Source of the DNA: Nitriliruptoraceae bacterium
Lineage (GTDB): Bacteria; Actinomycetota; Nitriliruptoria; Nitriliruptorales; Nitriliruptoraceae
NCBI GenBank assembly: GCA_007117945.1
Contig: SKTN01000310.1
Location: 1-6,288 of the forward strand
DNA length: 6,288 nt
Reading direction: 5' to 3'
Under the pieces are notes generated by a model. The model ran no database searches. It saw only the letters and a list, made by a program, of their open reading frames with translations, and had not been told where the DNA came from. This document shows positions 1 through 5,249 of this stretch, in pieces (position 1 is the stretch's first letter; each line of letters starts with the position of its first letter). The position numbers and the translations under genes were made by a program.

Positions 1-2
1 AC

Positions 3-233
3 ACCATCAGCGGCACGTTCCGCGACGTGTTCAACGACGATGGCAGCGTGACCGCGCAGGCCGCGGGCACCAACCTGTCGTTCGGCGTGGACCCGCTCGA
101 CGGGGAGTTCCTCCTGGTGGTGACCCGCGGCAGTGCGACCCTGCACTTCCCGGACGCCGGGGGCTTCTCCACGTTCACGGTCGATGCCCGCCGCGTCACC
201 GACGTCTGCGACGAACTCGATCCGGGGGCGTGA
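3..233 (+). CDS. C-terminal fragment of an unrecognised, probably beta-rich protein (5' end outside window)
   Basis: The frame is open from the left edge (codons from position 3) to TGA at 231-233, so 76 residues of a longer protein are visible. A GTG lies at 27-29, but the frame continues upstream with no break, so I treat it as an internal valine. The sequence alternates hydrophobic and polar residues with many Gly, Thr and Asp (for example GTFRDVFNDDGSVT and GEFLLVVTRGSATLHF), as expected for antiparallel beta strands. There is no membrane segment in the visible part, and one cysteine lies near the end (VTDVCDEL). The look is that of actinobacterial exported beta-rich proteins, but no signal peptide can be seen because the N-terminus is missing. 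I do not recognise the family and assign no function. It converges on the kinase gene, which ends at 652. Confidence 0.7.
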   Translation, partial: TISGTFRDVFNDDGSVTAQAAGTNLSFGVDPLDGEFLLVVTRGSATLHFPDAGGFSTFTVDARRVTDVCDELDPGA

Positions 234-350
234 CAGCACGGCGGGGTCGATGACGGCCGTGTCGGGCTGCTGCCTGCCCCACGGTCACGCGTCGCACCGT
301 GGACGCCATCCGACCCCGCCGCCACGCGCTGGAGAACCACCGGCCCCAGC

Positions 351-394
351 TCCGCGGAGGTTTGCGCGGCTCATCCCGCGGAGGTCCCGCCCCC
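351..394 (+). repeat. 44-bp repeat, copy A
   Basis: This copy matches 4505-4548 without gaps at 38 of 44 bases by hand count; four of the six mismatches fall in 371-376. It contains the 10-mer CCGCGGAGGT twice, at 352-361 and 376-385, exactly 24 bp apart. The first unit can fold as CCGCG (352-356), an 8-nt loop, then CGCGG (365-369), and this fold is kept in copy B. Each loop or unit contains a GGAGGT string resembling a Shine-Dalgarno core, but no gene starts downstream here. Possible identities are a dispersed intergenic repeat of the genome or a conserved RNA hairpin; I cannot choose between them. Confidence 0.6.
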
Positions 395-410
395 CCGCGG
401 GACCTCCGCG
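377..410. terminator. Perfect 14-bp hairpin between convergent genes, possible bidirectional terminator
   Basis: CGCGGAGGTCCCGC (377-390) is followed by six C (391-396) and then by its exact reverse complement (397-410). A 14-bp perfect stem with a 6-nt loop is far from chance expectation and lies between convergent gene ends, 144 bp after the + gene stop. It lacks the T-tract of a classical intrinsic terminator. Such T-less GC hairpins are often proposed as terminators in actinobacteria, so this role is inference. Its left arm is part of repeat copy A. Confidence 0.4.
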
Positions 411-555
411 ACAGCGCCCTGAACGGCGGAAACGCCCTGCATGGCTTCCTGTCGATGAGCTGCGGCTGGAAGGGTGCCTGGAACCTCCGTTCCGTCACCC
501 GCTGACGGCGCTGCACACCCTGCTGACTTCCTGGACCGCTACCGAAGGGTCGATC

Positions 556-579
556 GTCCCAGGATGCATCGCCTGGGAC
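556..579. repeat. 8-bp inverted repeat downstream of the kinase gene
   Basis: GTCCCAGG (556-563), an 8-nt loop (564-571), then CCTGGGAC (572-579) form a perfect stem. On the minus strand it begins about 70 nt past the kinase stop and has no following U-run. It could help end or stabilise the kinase transcript. An 8-bp stem is only mildly unlikely by chance in a window this size. Confidence 0.35.
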
Positions 580-651
580 TCCCAGCGGGTCGCCGTCACA
601 CAGCAGTCGGGTGCTCTGGTCCGGCTGCACCCCCTCGGCACGCGTCGGGGG

Positions 652-2043
652 TCAGTTGGTGGCTGCGACGGGGACGGTGTAGGTGACCGTTGTGCCCTGG
701 CCGGGAGTGCTGGCGATGTCGATGGTGCCGCCCTGGCCCTCGACGAGCTGCTTGGTGATGTACAGACCGAGACCGGTGCCGTGGACCTTGTCGGATCCGC
801 TGCTGTCGAGGCGGGCGAAGGGCTGGAACAGCCGGTCACGTTCGTGGCTGGCGATACCGTGGCCCTGGTCGCGGACGTGGACCAGCAGGCGATCGTCGCC
901 ATGCTCTATCCCCACGGAGATCGGTGTGCCGGCGGGCGAGAACTTCGCGGCGTTGGACAGCAGGTTGTGCAGGACCTGCGCCTGCCGGTCGGCGTCAGCG
1001 AGGGCCGGCGGCAGGTCCGCCTCTGCGGCGACATCGACGGTGCGTGCCGCAGCCTGGCGGATCTCGGTCGCAACCTGGACGACCACACCCTGCAGGTCGA
1101 TGGGGGCGAGGTCGTAGCGGAACCCCTCCGACTCCAGTTGCGCGACGGTGAGGATGTCGTCGACGAGCCGTTCGATCCGTTCGGTGTTGCGCACGATCGT
1201 CGCCAGGAAGTTCTCCACCCGTGCCGGATCGAGATCGGCCAGGTGCCGCTGGAGCACCCCGGTCAGACCCGCGATGACCGTTGCCGGTGCACGCAGATCG
1301 TGAGCGAGCGTGGCCGTGCGCTCCCGCTGGGCCCGGGCCCGATCCGCGGCGTCGAGCAACGCGCGTCGCAACTCGTCCCGCTCGCGCCGCACCGCCTGGT
1401 GTTCCAGGTCACGTGCAACGGCCTCCTGCTGCAACCGCCCACCGAGGTCCGCACCACCGGCCTCGGTGAGCGTCCGGAACGGGTCGTCGTGGAGGACGGC
1501 GGTGTGCGCGTCACACACCGCTCGCAGCGCACCGTCATCCGCATCGTGGTCGTCGAACCACTCGGTCCGGTAGGAACACAGCAGGACGAAGGATCGCTGC
1601 CGGGCGAGTTCGTCGGCCATCCTCTCGACCTGCATCGCCGTGGCCACCTCGCCGCCCTCCCACAACCGGCCGGCGAGTTCGGCGTAGACACGCACGTGGC
1701 GGCCCGCAGCGAGGTGCTCGTCGATAGCAGCGCCCACCGTGGCCCGGAGCCCGTCCCGATCAGCCGCGCCGTCGCGCAACACGGACGCCAGCACCGCGTC
1801 GACGTCCAGCAGCACACACCGATCGGACTCCGGAGCGATCCCGGCGTCCCTCAGAGCGGCGGTGATGCCGTCCAGGTGGTCCGGCGTGGCGACCACGACC
1901 GCCACACCATCGCCGTGTCCCACCGCCGGGGTCACGAAGTCCACGACCGCGGCCACCAGATGTGCCCGGGTGGCGGCGAAGACGGCCAGGTGCGCGTACC
2001 GCCCGTCGGCGACGTCTGCGGCCGGTTCCGTTCGCGTGGACAT
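652..2043 (-). CDS. MEDS-domain sensor histidine kinase (MEDS-HisKA-HATPase_c), soluble
   Basis: The 463-aa protein has three parts. Residues about 15-190 match a MEDS (methanogen/methylotroph, DcmR sensory) domain, with the opening HLAVFAATRAHL, the strand GVAVVVATPDHLDGI and the late motifs LLCSYRTEWFD and CDAHTAVLHDDPF. A helical linker (about 200-240) leads to a HisKA dimerisation helix with the H-box AHDLRAP and phospho-acceptor H248. The ATPase domain shows an N-box (HNLLSNAAKF, N360/N364), G1 (DQGHGI, 392-397), F-box (FQPFARLD) and G2 (GTGLGLYI, 422-429), so it should be catalytically complete. No membrane segment is visible, so it is expected to act in the cytoplasm. I chose ATG at 2043 because MEDS homology begins soon after it and a GGGGG stretch lies about 8 nt upstream. 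In-frame ATGs at 2199 and 2490 would add Pro/Arg/Ser-rich sequence overlapping the upstream genes. No receiver protein is adjacent; the divergent GAF-ANTAR gene is a possible functional partner by position only. Confidence 0.9.
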   Translation of the reverse strand: MSTRTEPAADVADGRYAHLAVFAATRAHLVAAVVDFVTPAVGHGDGVAVVVATPDHLDGITAALRDAGIAPESDRCVLLDVDAVLASVLRDGAADRDGLRATVGAAIDEHLAAGRHVRVYAELAGRLWEGGEVATAMQVERMADELARQRSFVLLCSYRTEWFDDHDADDGALRAVCDAHTAVLHDDPFRTLTEAGGADLGGRLQQEAVARDLEHQAVRRERDELRRALLDAADRARAQRERTATLAHDLRAPATVIAGLTGVLQRHLADLDPARVENFLATIVRNTERIERLVDDILTVAQLESEGFRYDLAPIDLQGVVVQVATEIRQAAARTVDVAAEADLPPALADADRQAQVLHNLLSNAAKFSPAGTPISVGIEHGDDRLLVHVRDQGHGIASHERDRLFQPFARLDSSGSDKVHGTGLGLYITKQLVEGQGGTIDIASTPGQGTTVTYTVPVAATN

Positions 2044-2173
2044 CCGGATCGCCCCCGAACCCGCATCGATGCGCCCCGCCCTCATCGAGGCTGGCCACAC
2101 AGGATGCCACCTGCGGGGCGCGCCCGTGGGGCCGAACCCCTCCTGCTGCCCGGCCCCGCGACAGCAGGCACCA

Positions 2174-2494
2174 TCACGACCCTCGCAGGGGTGCGTCATT
2201 CCCCCTGGAGATGGTCTGGCAGACCTCACTGGTGTGCAGTGTTCGGGCGCGGTGGAGGAGCTGATCGGCTGCCTCACGTAGTCCGGTGTCGACCACCTCG
2301 GTCGTTGCAAGACGTTGGCGGGCGAACTCCAGCAGCTCGGGTTGTCCGTGCGTGGCGTCGAGGAGGAGCTCGATCTGCTGCTCTTCGCTGTCGCTGGAGT
2401 AGGCGAGCCCGAGGGCGTACGCAGCGAGCCAGGCCGAGTCAGGGTCGCGGTCGGGGGTCGCGCCTTGCGGGCGGTTGGTGGCCGTCTCACTCAT
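2174..2494 (-). CDS. Small acidic helical protein of unknown function, coupled to the upstream gene
   Basis: The product is 106 aa with a polar, probably disordered first 18 residues. Three or four predicted amphipathic helices follow, around SAWLAAYALGLAYSS (20-34), EEQQIELLLDATHG (37-50), PELLEFARQRLATTEV and LREAADQLLHRARTL. There is one cysteine (C92), no membrane segment and no signal peptide. The ATG (2492-2494) overlaps the stop of the preceding gene as ATGA, and there is no clear Shine-Dalgarno sequence in front of it, so I infer translational coupling by re-initiation. This also decides the start: a longer in-frame ATG at 2581 would add Pro/Arg-rich sequence inside the upstream gene. 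The kinase gene follows after 130 bp. I do not recognise the family. A small accessory or protein-protein interaction role is only a guess. Confidence 0.65.
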   Translation of the reverse strand: MSETATNRPQGATPDRDPDSAWLAAYALGLAYSSDSEEQQIELLLDATHGQPELLEFARQRLATTEVVDTGLREAADQLLHRARTLHTSEVCQTISRGNDAPLRGS

Positions 2495-3132
2495 GGCAAG
2501 GCCGGCTCGAGCTCGGCGGCGTCGAGCGTGATGCGGTCGAGGTCGCGCAGGTAGTACACCGCTGCCCGGTAGGAGCGGCACCTGGGCCCAGACGGATCAT
2601 CGACGGCGTGACGCAGCTCGGAAGCAGCCTGGCCGATGGTGGTGCCCGCGGGCATACCCAGCGCGGCGGCGACCTCTCCGGACAGGGGACGGCGCGACGC
2701 GCACAACGCCCCGAGAACCTCCCGCAGTGGTCTGGGCGAGGGGTCGTGGCCGTCGAGATGGATCACGTCGGCTTCCAGCGGGTCGGTGAGCCAGCGCCGG
2801 AACGCGGCCTCGAGCTCGTCCCGCGCAGCCTGCGAGGCGGGTTCGGTGGCTGCCGAGCTGGGGCAGTGCGCGGGGTCCGCGGAGCTCGCGGCGCCCAGCG
2901 CGTGGGCCAGCGCTTGGACCCGCGCCGCGGCGTGACGGGCCCGGCTGTACAGGCGACGGTCGGCCCCGTAGTGCTGCTGCAGCACCCGCAGGTAGTCCAC
3001 CATCGCCGACAGCTGGGCGAGGTGGTCCACCCTGTGGAGGGGGTCGCCTGGCCCGCGGAGGAAGTCGGCGGGCGGCACGTGCGGTGCCAGCTGCGGCGTC
3101 GCGCTGGTCCTCGGGTCGGTGGAAGGGATCAT
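2491..3132 (-). CDS. Two-part helical protein of unknown function, first gene of the kinase cluster
   Basis: The product is 213 aa. Residues 1-30 are Pro-rich. Residues 31-80 read as long helices (HRVDHLAQLSAMVDYLRVLQ, then RRLYSRARHAAARVQALAHAL). A Ser/Ala/Pro linker (about 81-100) separates a C-terminal domain (about 102-205) with a possible helix-turn-helix or winged-helix outline. Its parts are PLREVLGALCASRRPL, SGEVAAALGMPAGTT, GQAASELRHAV and a final YRAAVYYLRDLDRITL. That DNA- or RNA-binding reading is weak inference. There are three cysteines (90, 144, 185) with no metal-site spacing. The ATG at 3132 has GGAGAG upstream with a 3-nt gap after it (5 nt from the GGAG core), a good ribosome binding site. 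The stop overlaps the next start as ATGA. The gene is divergent from the GAF-ANTAR gene and probably leads a transcript including the 106-aa gene and perhaps the kinase. I do not recognise the family. Confidence 0.7.
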   Translation of the reverse strand: MIPSTDPRTSATPQLAPHVPPADFLRGPGDPLHRVDHLAQLSAMVDYLRVLQQHYGADRRLYSRARHAAARVQALAHALGAASSADPAHCPSSAATEPASQAARDELEAAFRRWLTDPLEADVIHLDGHDPSPRPLREVLGALCASRRPLSGEVAAALGMPAGTTIGQAASELRHAVDDPSGPRCRSYRAAVYYLRDLDRITLDAAELEPALP

Positions 3133-3234
3133 CGGCTCTCCAGCATGGATGGTCGCTGGTCGGCCGCCGCTTCCTCGACGGAGGCGCGAAACGAGAGCAG
3201 GTCTCCCGGTGAGTCAGATCATGACGGTCAGCCC

Positions 3235-3262
3235 TTGCCCGCCAGGTGGCCAGAACTACACT
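3235..3262 (+). promoter_or_regulatory. Candidate sigma-70-type promoter for the GAF-ANTAR gene
   Basis: TTGCCC (3235-3240) and TACACT (3257-3262) are separated by 16 bp in the divergent gap, giving a predicted start near 3269 and a leader of about 50 nt to the GTG at 3322. Each hexamer differs from the consensus at two positions. It supports the GTG start over the in-frame ATG at 3145, which would lie upstream of this promoter. Confidence 0.35.
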
Positions 3263-3321
3263 TCTGTGGCGTCACTGAGGAGCCTGTTGGCGAGCACGCA
3301 CGTCGGCCGATCGGACCACGT

Positions 3322-4050
3322 GTGCACGACCCTCCGACCGAAGCGTCCACGCGCCCCGACCGGCGGCGGCTCGCGTCGGCACTGCGGGATCTGGCCTCAC
3401 ACCAGTCAACGGTGGATCAGACGCTGCAGGCAGCGGTCGACCTCTGCCGGGAACTGATCCACGGGTGCGACATCGCCGACATCATGCTCCTGCAGCGCCG
3501 CCACATCACCACCCCCGTATCGAGCGACCCGCGAGCGACGCCGCTCGGTCGCGCCCAGCAGGAGACCGGTGAAGGCCCCTGCCTCACCGCGGCACTCCAG
3601 GAGACGGTGGTGGTGACCCAGGATCTGCGCAAGGACCCACGCTGGCCCCGGTTCGCGGCGAGAGCCCTGGAGCAGGGCGTGGTCGCGGTGCTGTCCTACC
3701 AACTGTTCCTCAACCGCAGCGACGGGGACCGCTTCGGTGCCCTCAACATCTACGGGACCTCACCGAACGCCTTCGACGACGAGGCCATCGAGCTCGGTGA
3801 GGTCTTCGCCGCCCACTGCGCAGCCACCCTCGCGGCAGCGATCGAGCAGGAGGGCGCGCGAGCAGCACTGCAGTCCCGGGACGTCATCGGACAGGCCAAG
3901 GGCATCCTCATGGAACGCCACCGACTCAGCGCAGACCATGCGTTCCGACTGCTCCAGAGGACGTCACAGCAACACAACATCAAGCTGCGCGACCTCGCCG
4001 AGCACGTCACCACCACCGGTGAACTCCCCAACCGGCCGCCCCACCTGTAG
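3322..4050 (+). CDS. GAF-ANTAR regulator (putative RNA-binding antiterminator)
   Basis: The 242-aa protein has an N-terminal GAF domain (about 28-172). Its signatures are VDLCRELIHGCDIADIMLL, the conserved ETGEGPCLTAAL, DLRKDPRWPRFAARA and FGALNIYGTSPNAFDDEAIE. A C-terminal ANTAR domain (about 178-230) follows, starting LQSRDVIGQAKGILMERH and continuing ADHAFRLLQRTSQQHNIKL. ANTAR three-helix domains bind paired RNA hairpins and prevent transcription termination; GAF domains bind small ligands or sense redox state. This arrangement is common in actinobacteria. The start is uncertain. GTG 3322 gives the short N-terminus usual for the family but has only a weak GGA 6 nt upstream. ATG 3145 would add 59 residues whose third-position G/C is clearly lower (20 of 30 codons sampled), without family resemblance. 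It is divergent from the kinase cluster. The stop is TAG at 4048-4050. Confidence 0.88.
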   Translation: MHDPPTEASTRPDRRRLASALRDLASHQSTVDQTLQAAVDLCRELIHGCDIADIMLLQRRHITTPVSSDPRATPLGRAQQETGEGPCLTAALQETVVVTQDLRKDPRWPRFAARALEQGVVAVLSYQLFLNRSDGDRFGALNIYGTSPNAFDDEAIELGEVFAAHCAATLAAAIEQEGARAALQSRDVIGQAKGILMERHRLSADHAFRLLQRTSQQHNIKLRDLAEHVTTTGELPNRPPHL

Positions 4051-4211
4051 CGGCAACAGTCGGTCGCAGCATCCCCACCCGAGCAGACGGATCGCGTCGC
4101 CGTCAGGGCTCGAGGCAACGACCGTTTCCGGCAGCAGCCGCCAGGAGGCACACGAGGCGACGCAACCAGGCAGGCCACGATCCAGCGTGCGGGCTCCAGG
4201 GAGTCCGCTAG

Positions 4212-4373
4212 CCGCCACGTGCAGCAGACCACGCAGCATCGATCACCGGACCGACGTGGTGGGCTGACGAGACCGGCCTGCGCCTGCACGAGCTGCTCGA
4301 GGAGCACACGGGCGAGCCGCCCTTCAGTGCCGGTGAGCTCGGACCCGATGCGCCGGACGTACTCGAGCCTTGA
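4212..4373 (+). pseudogene. Possible remnant of a coding region (53 codons, no start codon)
   Basis: Between TAG at 4209-4211 and TGA at 4371-4373 one frame reads like a real protein C-terminus, for example WWADETGLRLHELLEEH followed by TGEPPFSAGELGPDAPDVLEP with the final residues polar. Third-position G/C is high: all 20 codons from 4266 end in G or C, and 29 of the 35 to the stop. It has no ATG, GTG or TTG, so it cannot be an intact gene as it stands. I infer a decayed gene end or chance; the upstream 160 bp show no matching frame that would extend it. No family is recognised. Confidence 0.25.
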
Positions 4374-4497
4374 GTCCAGGGGGTCAAGAGAACAAGGCCA
4401 TCACTACCACTGGGTCTTGTCTGGTGGGGGATCGGGACCGGTGCTCGAGCCCCGACGTGTAGCCTCCCGGAGCCTCCTCACCGAAGACGCCGTACAG

Positions 4498-4511
4498 CCG
4501 CGGATCCGCGG
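4498..4511. repeat. 14-nt perfect palindrome overlapping repeat copy B
   Basis: CCGCGGATCCGCGG is its own reverse complement and its right half forms the first bases of repeat copy B. Copy A lacks the left half, so the palindrome is specific to this locus. In GC-rich DNA a single 14-nt palindrome is not strongly unlikely. Confidence 0.3.
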
Positions 4512-4548
4512 AGGTTCGCGCGGCACACTTCGCGGAGGCCCCGCCCCC
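4505..4548 (+). repeat. 44-bp repeat, copy B, running into tRNA-Arg
   Basis: This is the second copy of the element at 351-394 (38 of 44 identical). The two core 10-mers are at 4506-4515 (CCGCGGAGGT) and 4530-4539 (TCGCGGAGGC), again 24 bp apart. The CCGCG/CGCGG mini-stem (4506-4510, 4519-4523) is conserved. The last six bases (4543-4548) are the first six of the tRNA acceptor stem. The tRNA body itself does not recur at copy A. Confidence 0.6.
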
Positions 4549-4615
4549 GTAGCTCAGGGGATAGAGCAACGGTTTCCTAAACCGTGTGCCGCAGGTTCGA
4601 ATCCTGCCGGGGGCG
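4543..4615 (+). tRNA. tRNA-Arg (anticodon CCT)
   Basis: A full cloverleaf can be drawn. The acceptor stem is GCCCCCG (4543-4549) with CGGGGGC (4608-4614), followed by discriminator G4615. The D-stem is GCTC (4552-4555) with GAGC (4564-4567). The anticodon stem is ACGGT (4569-4573) with ACCGT (4581-4585), and the loop is TTCCTAA with anticodon CCT at 4576-4578, which reads AGG. The variable loop is GTGCC, and the T-arm is GCAGG, TTCGAAT, CCTGC (4591-4607). All stems pair perfectly. The CCA end is not encoded. AGG is a rare codon in high-GC genomes, so this is normally a single-copy minor tRNA. Confidence 0.96.
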
Positions 4616-4684
4616 CGGAGCAGCCCGCAGGCGGGGAGGTCACGAACCGGTCATGGAGCTGCTCCCGCACACGAACCCTCACCT

Positions 4685-4689
4685 GAGGT
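4685..4689 (+). promoter_or_regulatory. Ribosome binding site deciding the TTG start of the first CPTC gene
   Basis: GAGGT lies 7 nt before TTG at 4697-4699. An in-frame ATG at 4586 lies inside the tRNA gene and cannot be the start. The same spacing pattern, and the same start context (Met-Arg-x-Trp), is seen in the paralog at 5250. Confidence 0.6.
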
Positions 4690-4696
4690 TCCCACC

Positions 4697-5155
4697 TTGC
4701 GCACCTGGTCCGCTCGACGTTGGCTCGCCGCCGCCGCCGTGTCCGTCGGCGTCGCGCTCGCCTTCGGGCTGCCGACCGGCCTGATCCCGAACCCGGTCAT
4801 CACCCTCGGCGAGGTTCCCCCGGCCTGGAGTCGCCCCAGCCTGGTGGTCATCAGCCTGCTCAGCGGTGCGCTGATCGCGACCTACCTGACCTCACCAGCC
4901 GGTGATCCGACCCGCGACGGTGGTCGCCGCGCGGGGCTGACGGCTGCGGCCGGGGTGTACGTCACGATCTGTCCCACATGCACGTTGCTGGCGGCGACGG
5001 CACTCGGCACGGGCGGGGTGGTCACGTGGATGCAGCCCGCCCAGCCACTGCTGGCTGTCGGCGCTGTCGGTGTGCTCCTCCTCGCGCTCTCCCGACGGAT
5101 CCGGACCGAGGGACGTTGCGCCCTGCCCACGGTCAGGGGGAACACGGTGACCTGA
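4697..5155 (+). CDS. Small polytopic membrane protein with CPTC motif (paralog 1)
   Basis: The product is 152 aa, with TTG start chosen from the GAGGT site and from alignment with the paralog's start. After MRTWSARRW, four hydrophobic segments are visible: about 9-30, 48-64, 79-103 and 116-132. A loop after the first carries PTGLIPNPV. The third segment contains C92-P-T-C95, followed by ALGTGGVVTW and QPLLAVG. The charged tail has C141 (GRCALP). A Cys-x-x-Cys inside a membrane segment suggests thiol redox chemistry or metal binding; that is inference, not an assignment. I recall similar unnamed actinobacterial membrane proteins with CPxC but no established function. The gene lies 81 bp after tRNA-Arg and 94 bp before its paralog, with about half the residues identical. 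Lacking the Lys after the motif (CPTCTL rather than CPTCNK), it is the more divergent copy at that site. Confidence 0.82.
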   Translation: MRTWSARRWLAAAAVSVGVALAFGLPTGLIPNPVITLGEVPPAWSRPSLVVISLLSGALIATYLTSPAGDPTRDGGRRAGLTAAAGVYVTICPTCTLLAATALGTGGVVTWMQPAQPLLAVGAVGVLLLALSRRIRTEGRCALPTVRGNTVT

Positions 5156-5172
5156 CCCGGCGTTGGGTCACC
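5146..5172. repeat. Overlapping alternative inverted repeats at the end of paralog 1
   Basis: GGTGACC (5146-5152) pairs with GGTCACC (5166-5172). Alternatively TGACCC (5153-5158) pairs with GGGTCA (5165-5170) around a 6-nt loop. The two foldings share bases and are mutually exclusive, and the stop codon (5153-5155) lies inside. The element could be a weak terminator, an RNA processing hairpin or a protein-binding site between the two paralogs. Confidence 0.35.
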
Positions 5173-5236
5173 TGCAGGGGTGAACGACGACCGTGTCGGC
5201 GTACCCTCGCTGCGTCGCCATCCCACTCCGACCGAC

Positions 5237-5241
5237 GAGGA
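5237..5241 (+). promoter_or_regulatory. Ribosome binding site deciding the GTG start of the second CPTC gene
   Basis: GAGGA lies 8 nt before GTG at 5250-5252. An earlier in-frame start at 5193 would add 19 residues with no counterpart in the paralog and no comparable site. Confidence 0.6.
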
Positions 5242-5249
5242 TCGTCTCC

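Larger units (their letters stand above)
234..651. other. Convergent intergenic region with hairpins and one 44-bp repeat copy
   Basis: These 418 bases lie between two convergent gene ends. Open frames here are Arg/Pro/Ser-rich in every reading and look like GC-driven shadows, so I find no gene. The region holds a perfect 14-bp hairpin (377-410), a copy of a repeat that recurs at 4505-4548, and an 8-bp inverted repeat (556-579). None of the hairpins is followed by a T-run on either strand. Confidence 0.7.
4051..4542. other. Long intergenic region before tRNA-Arg with no intact gene
   Basis: About 490 bp separate the GAF-ANTAR stop from the tRNA. Apart from one start-less coding-like stretch (4212-4373) and repeat copy B with an adjoining palindrome, I see no gene. 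No convincing terminator follows the GAF-ANTAR gene. No good -35/-10 pair is visible for the tRNA. Confidence 0.6.

Noticed and set aside
2062..2073. 12-nt palindrome CGCATCGATGCG upstream of the kinase start, a possible operator
   Set aside because: A perfect 12-nt palindrome is expected about once or more by chance in a window of this size, and nothing else marks it as a site.
2044..2490. N-terminal extension of the kinase to ATG 2490 or 2199
   Set aside because: The added residues are low-complexity Pro/Arg/Ser sequence antisense to nothing conserved and overlap the 106-aa gene in another frame; MEDS similarity starts after ATG 2043.
2877..3060. Further matches to the repeat core (CCGCGGAG at 2877-2884 and 3053-3060)
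   Set aside because: Both lie inside the coding sequence of the 213-aa gene, and the similarity does not extend beyond eight bases plus chance.
133..4050. A single + frame open for 3918 bases, encoding a nominal 1305-aa protein
   Set aside because: Most of it is antisense to the kinase and the two unknown genes, whose GC-rich third positions keep the opposite frame free of stops. Composition is Arg/Gly/Pro-rich with no domains until the GAF-ANTAR part, which is the only real gene in it.
3750..4307. 185-aa minus-strand open frame opposite the GAF-ANTAR gene end
   Set aside because: It is a shadow of the real gene: Cys/Arg/Ser-rich, with no recognisable domain, and no support upstream for translation.
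4543..4615. tRNA-Arg as an integration site for a mobile element
   Set aside because: There is no integrase gene, and the 3' half of the tRNA is not repeated elsewhere in the window. The repeat involves the 5' side only, which is not the usual attachment-site pattern.
4219..4686. 155-aa open frame running through the tRNA gene
   Set aside because: It crosses the whole tRNA and the repeat, is Ser/Arg/Pro-rich and has no plausible ribosome binding site.
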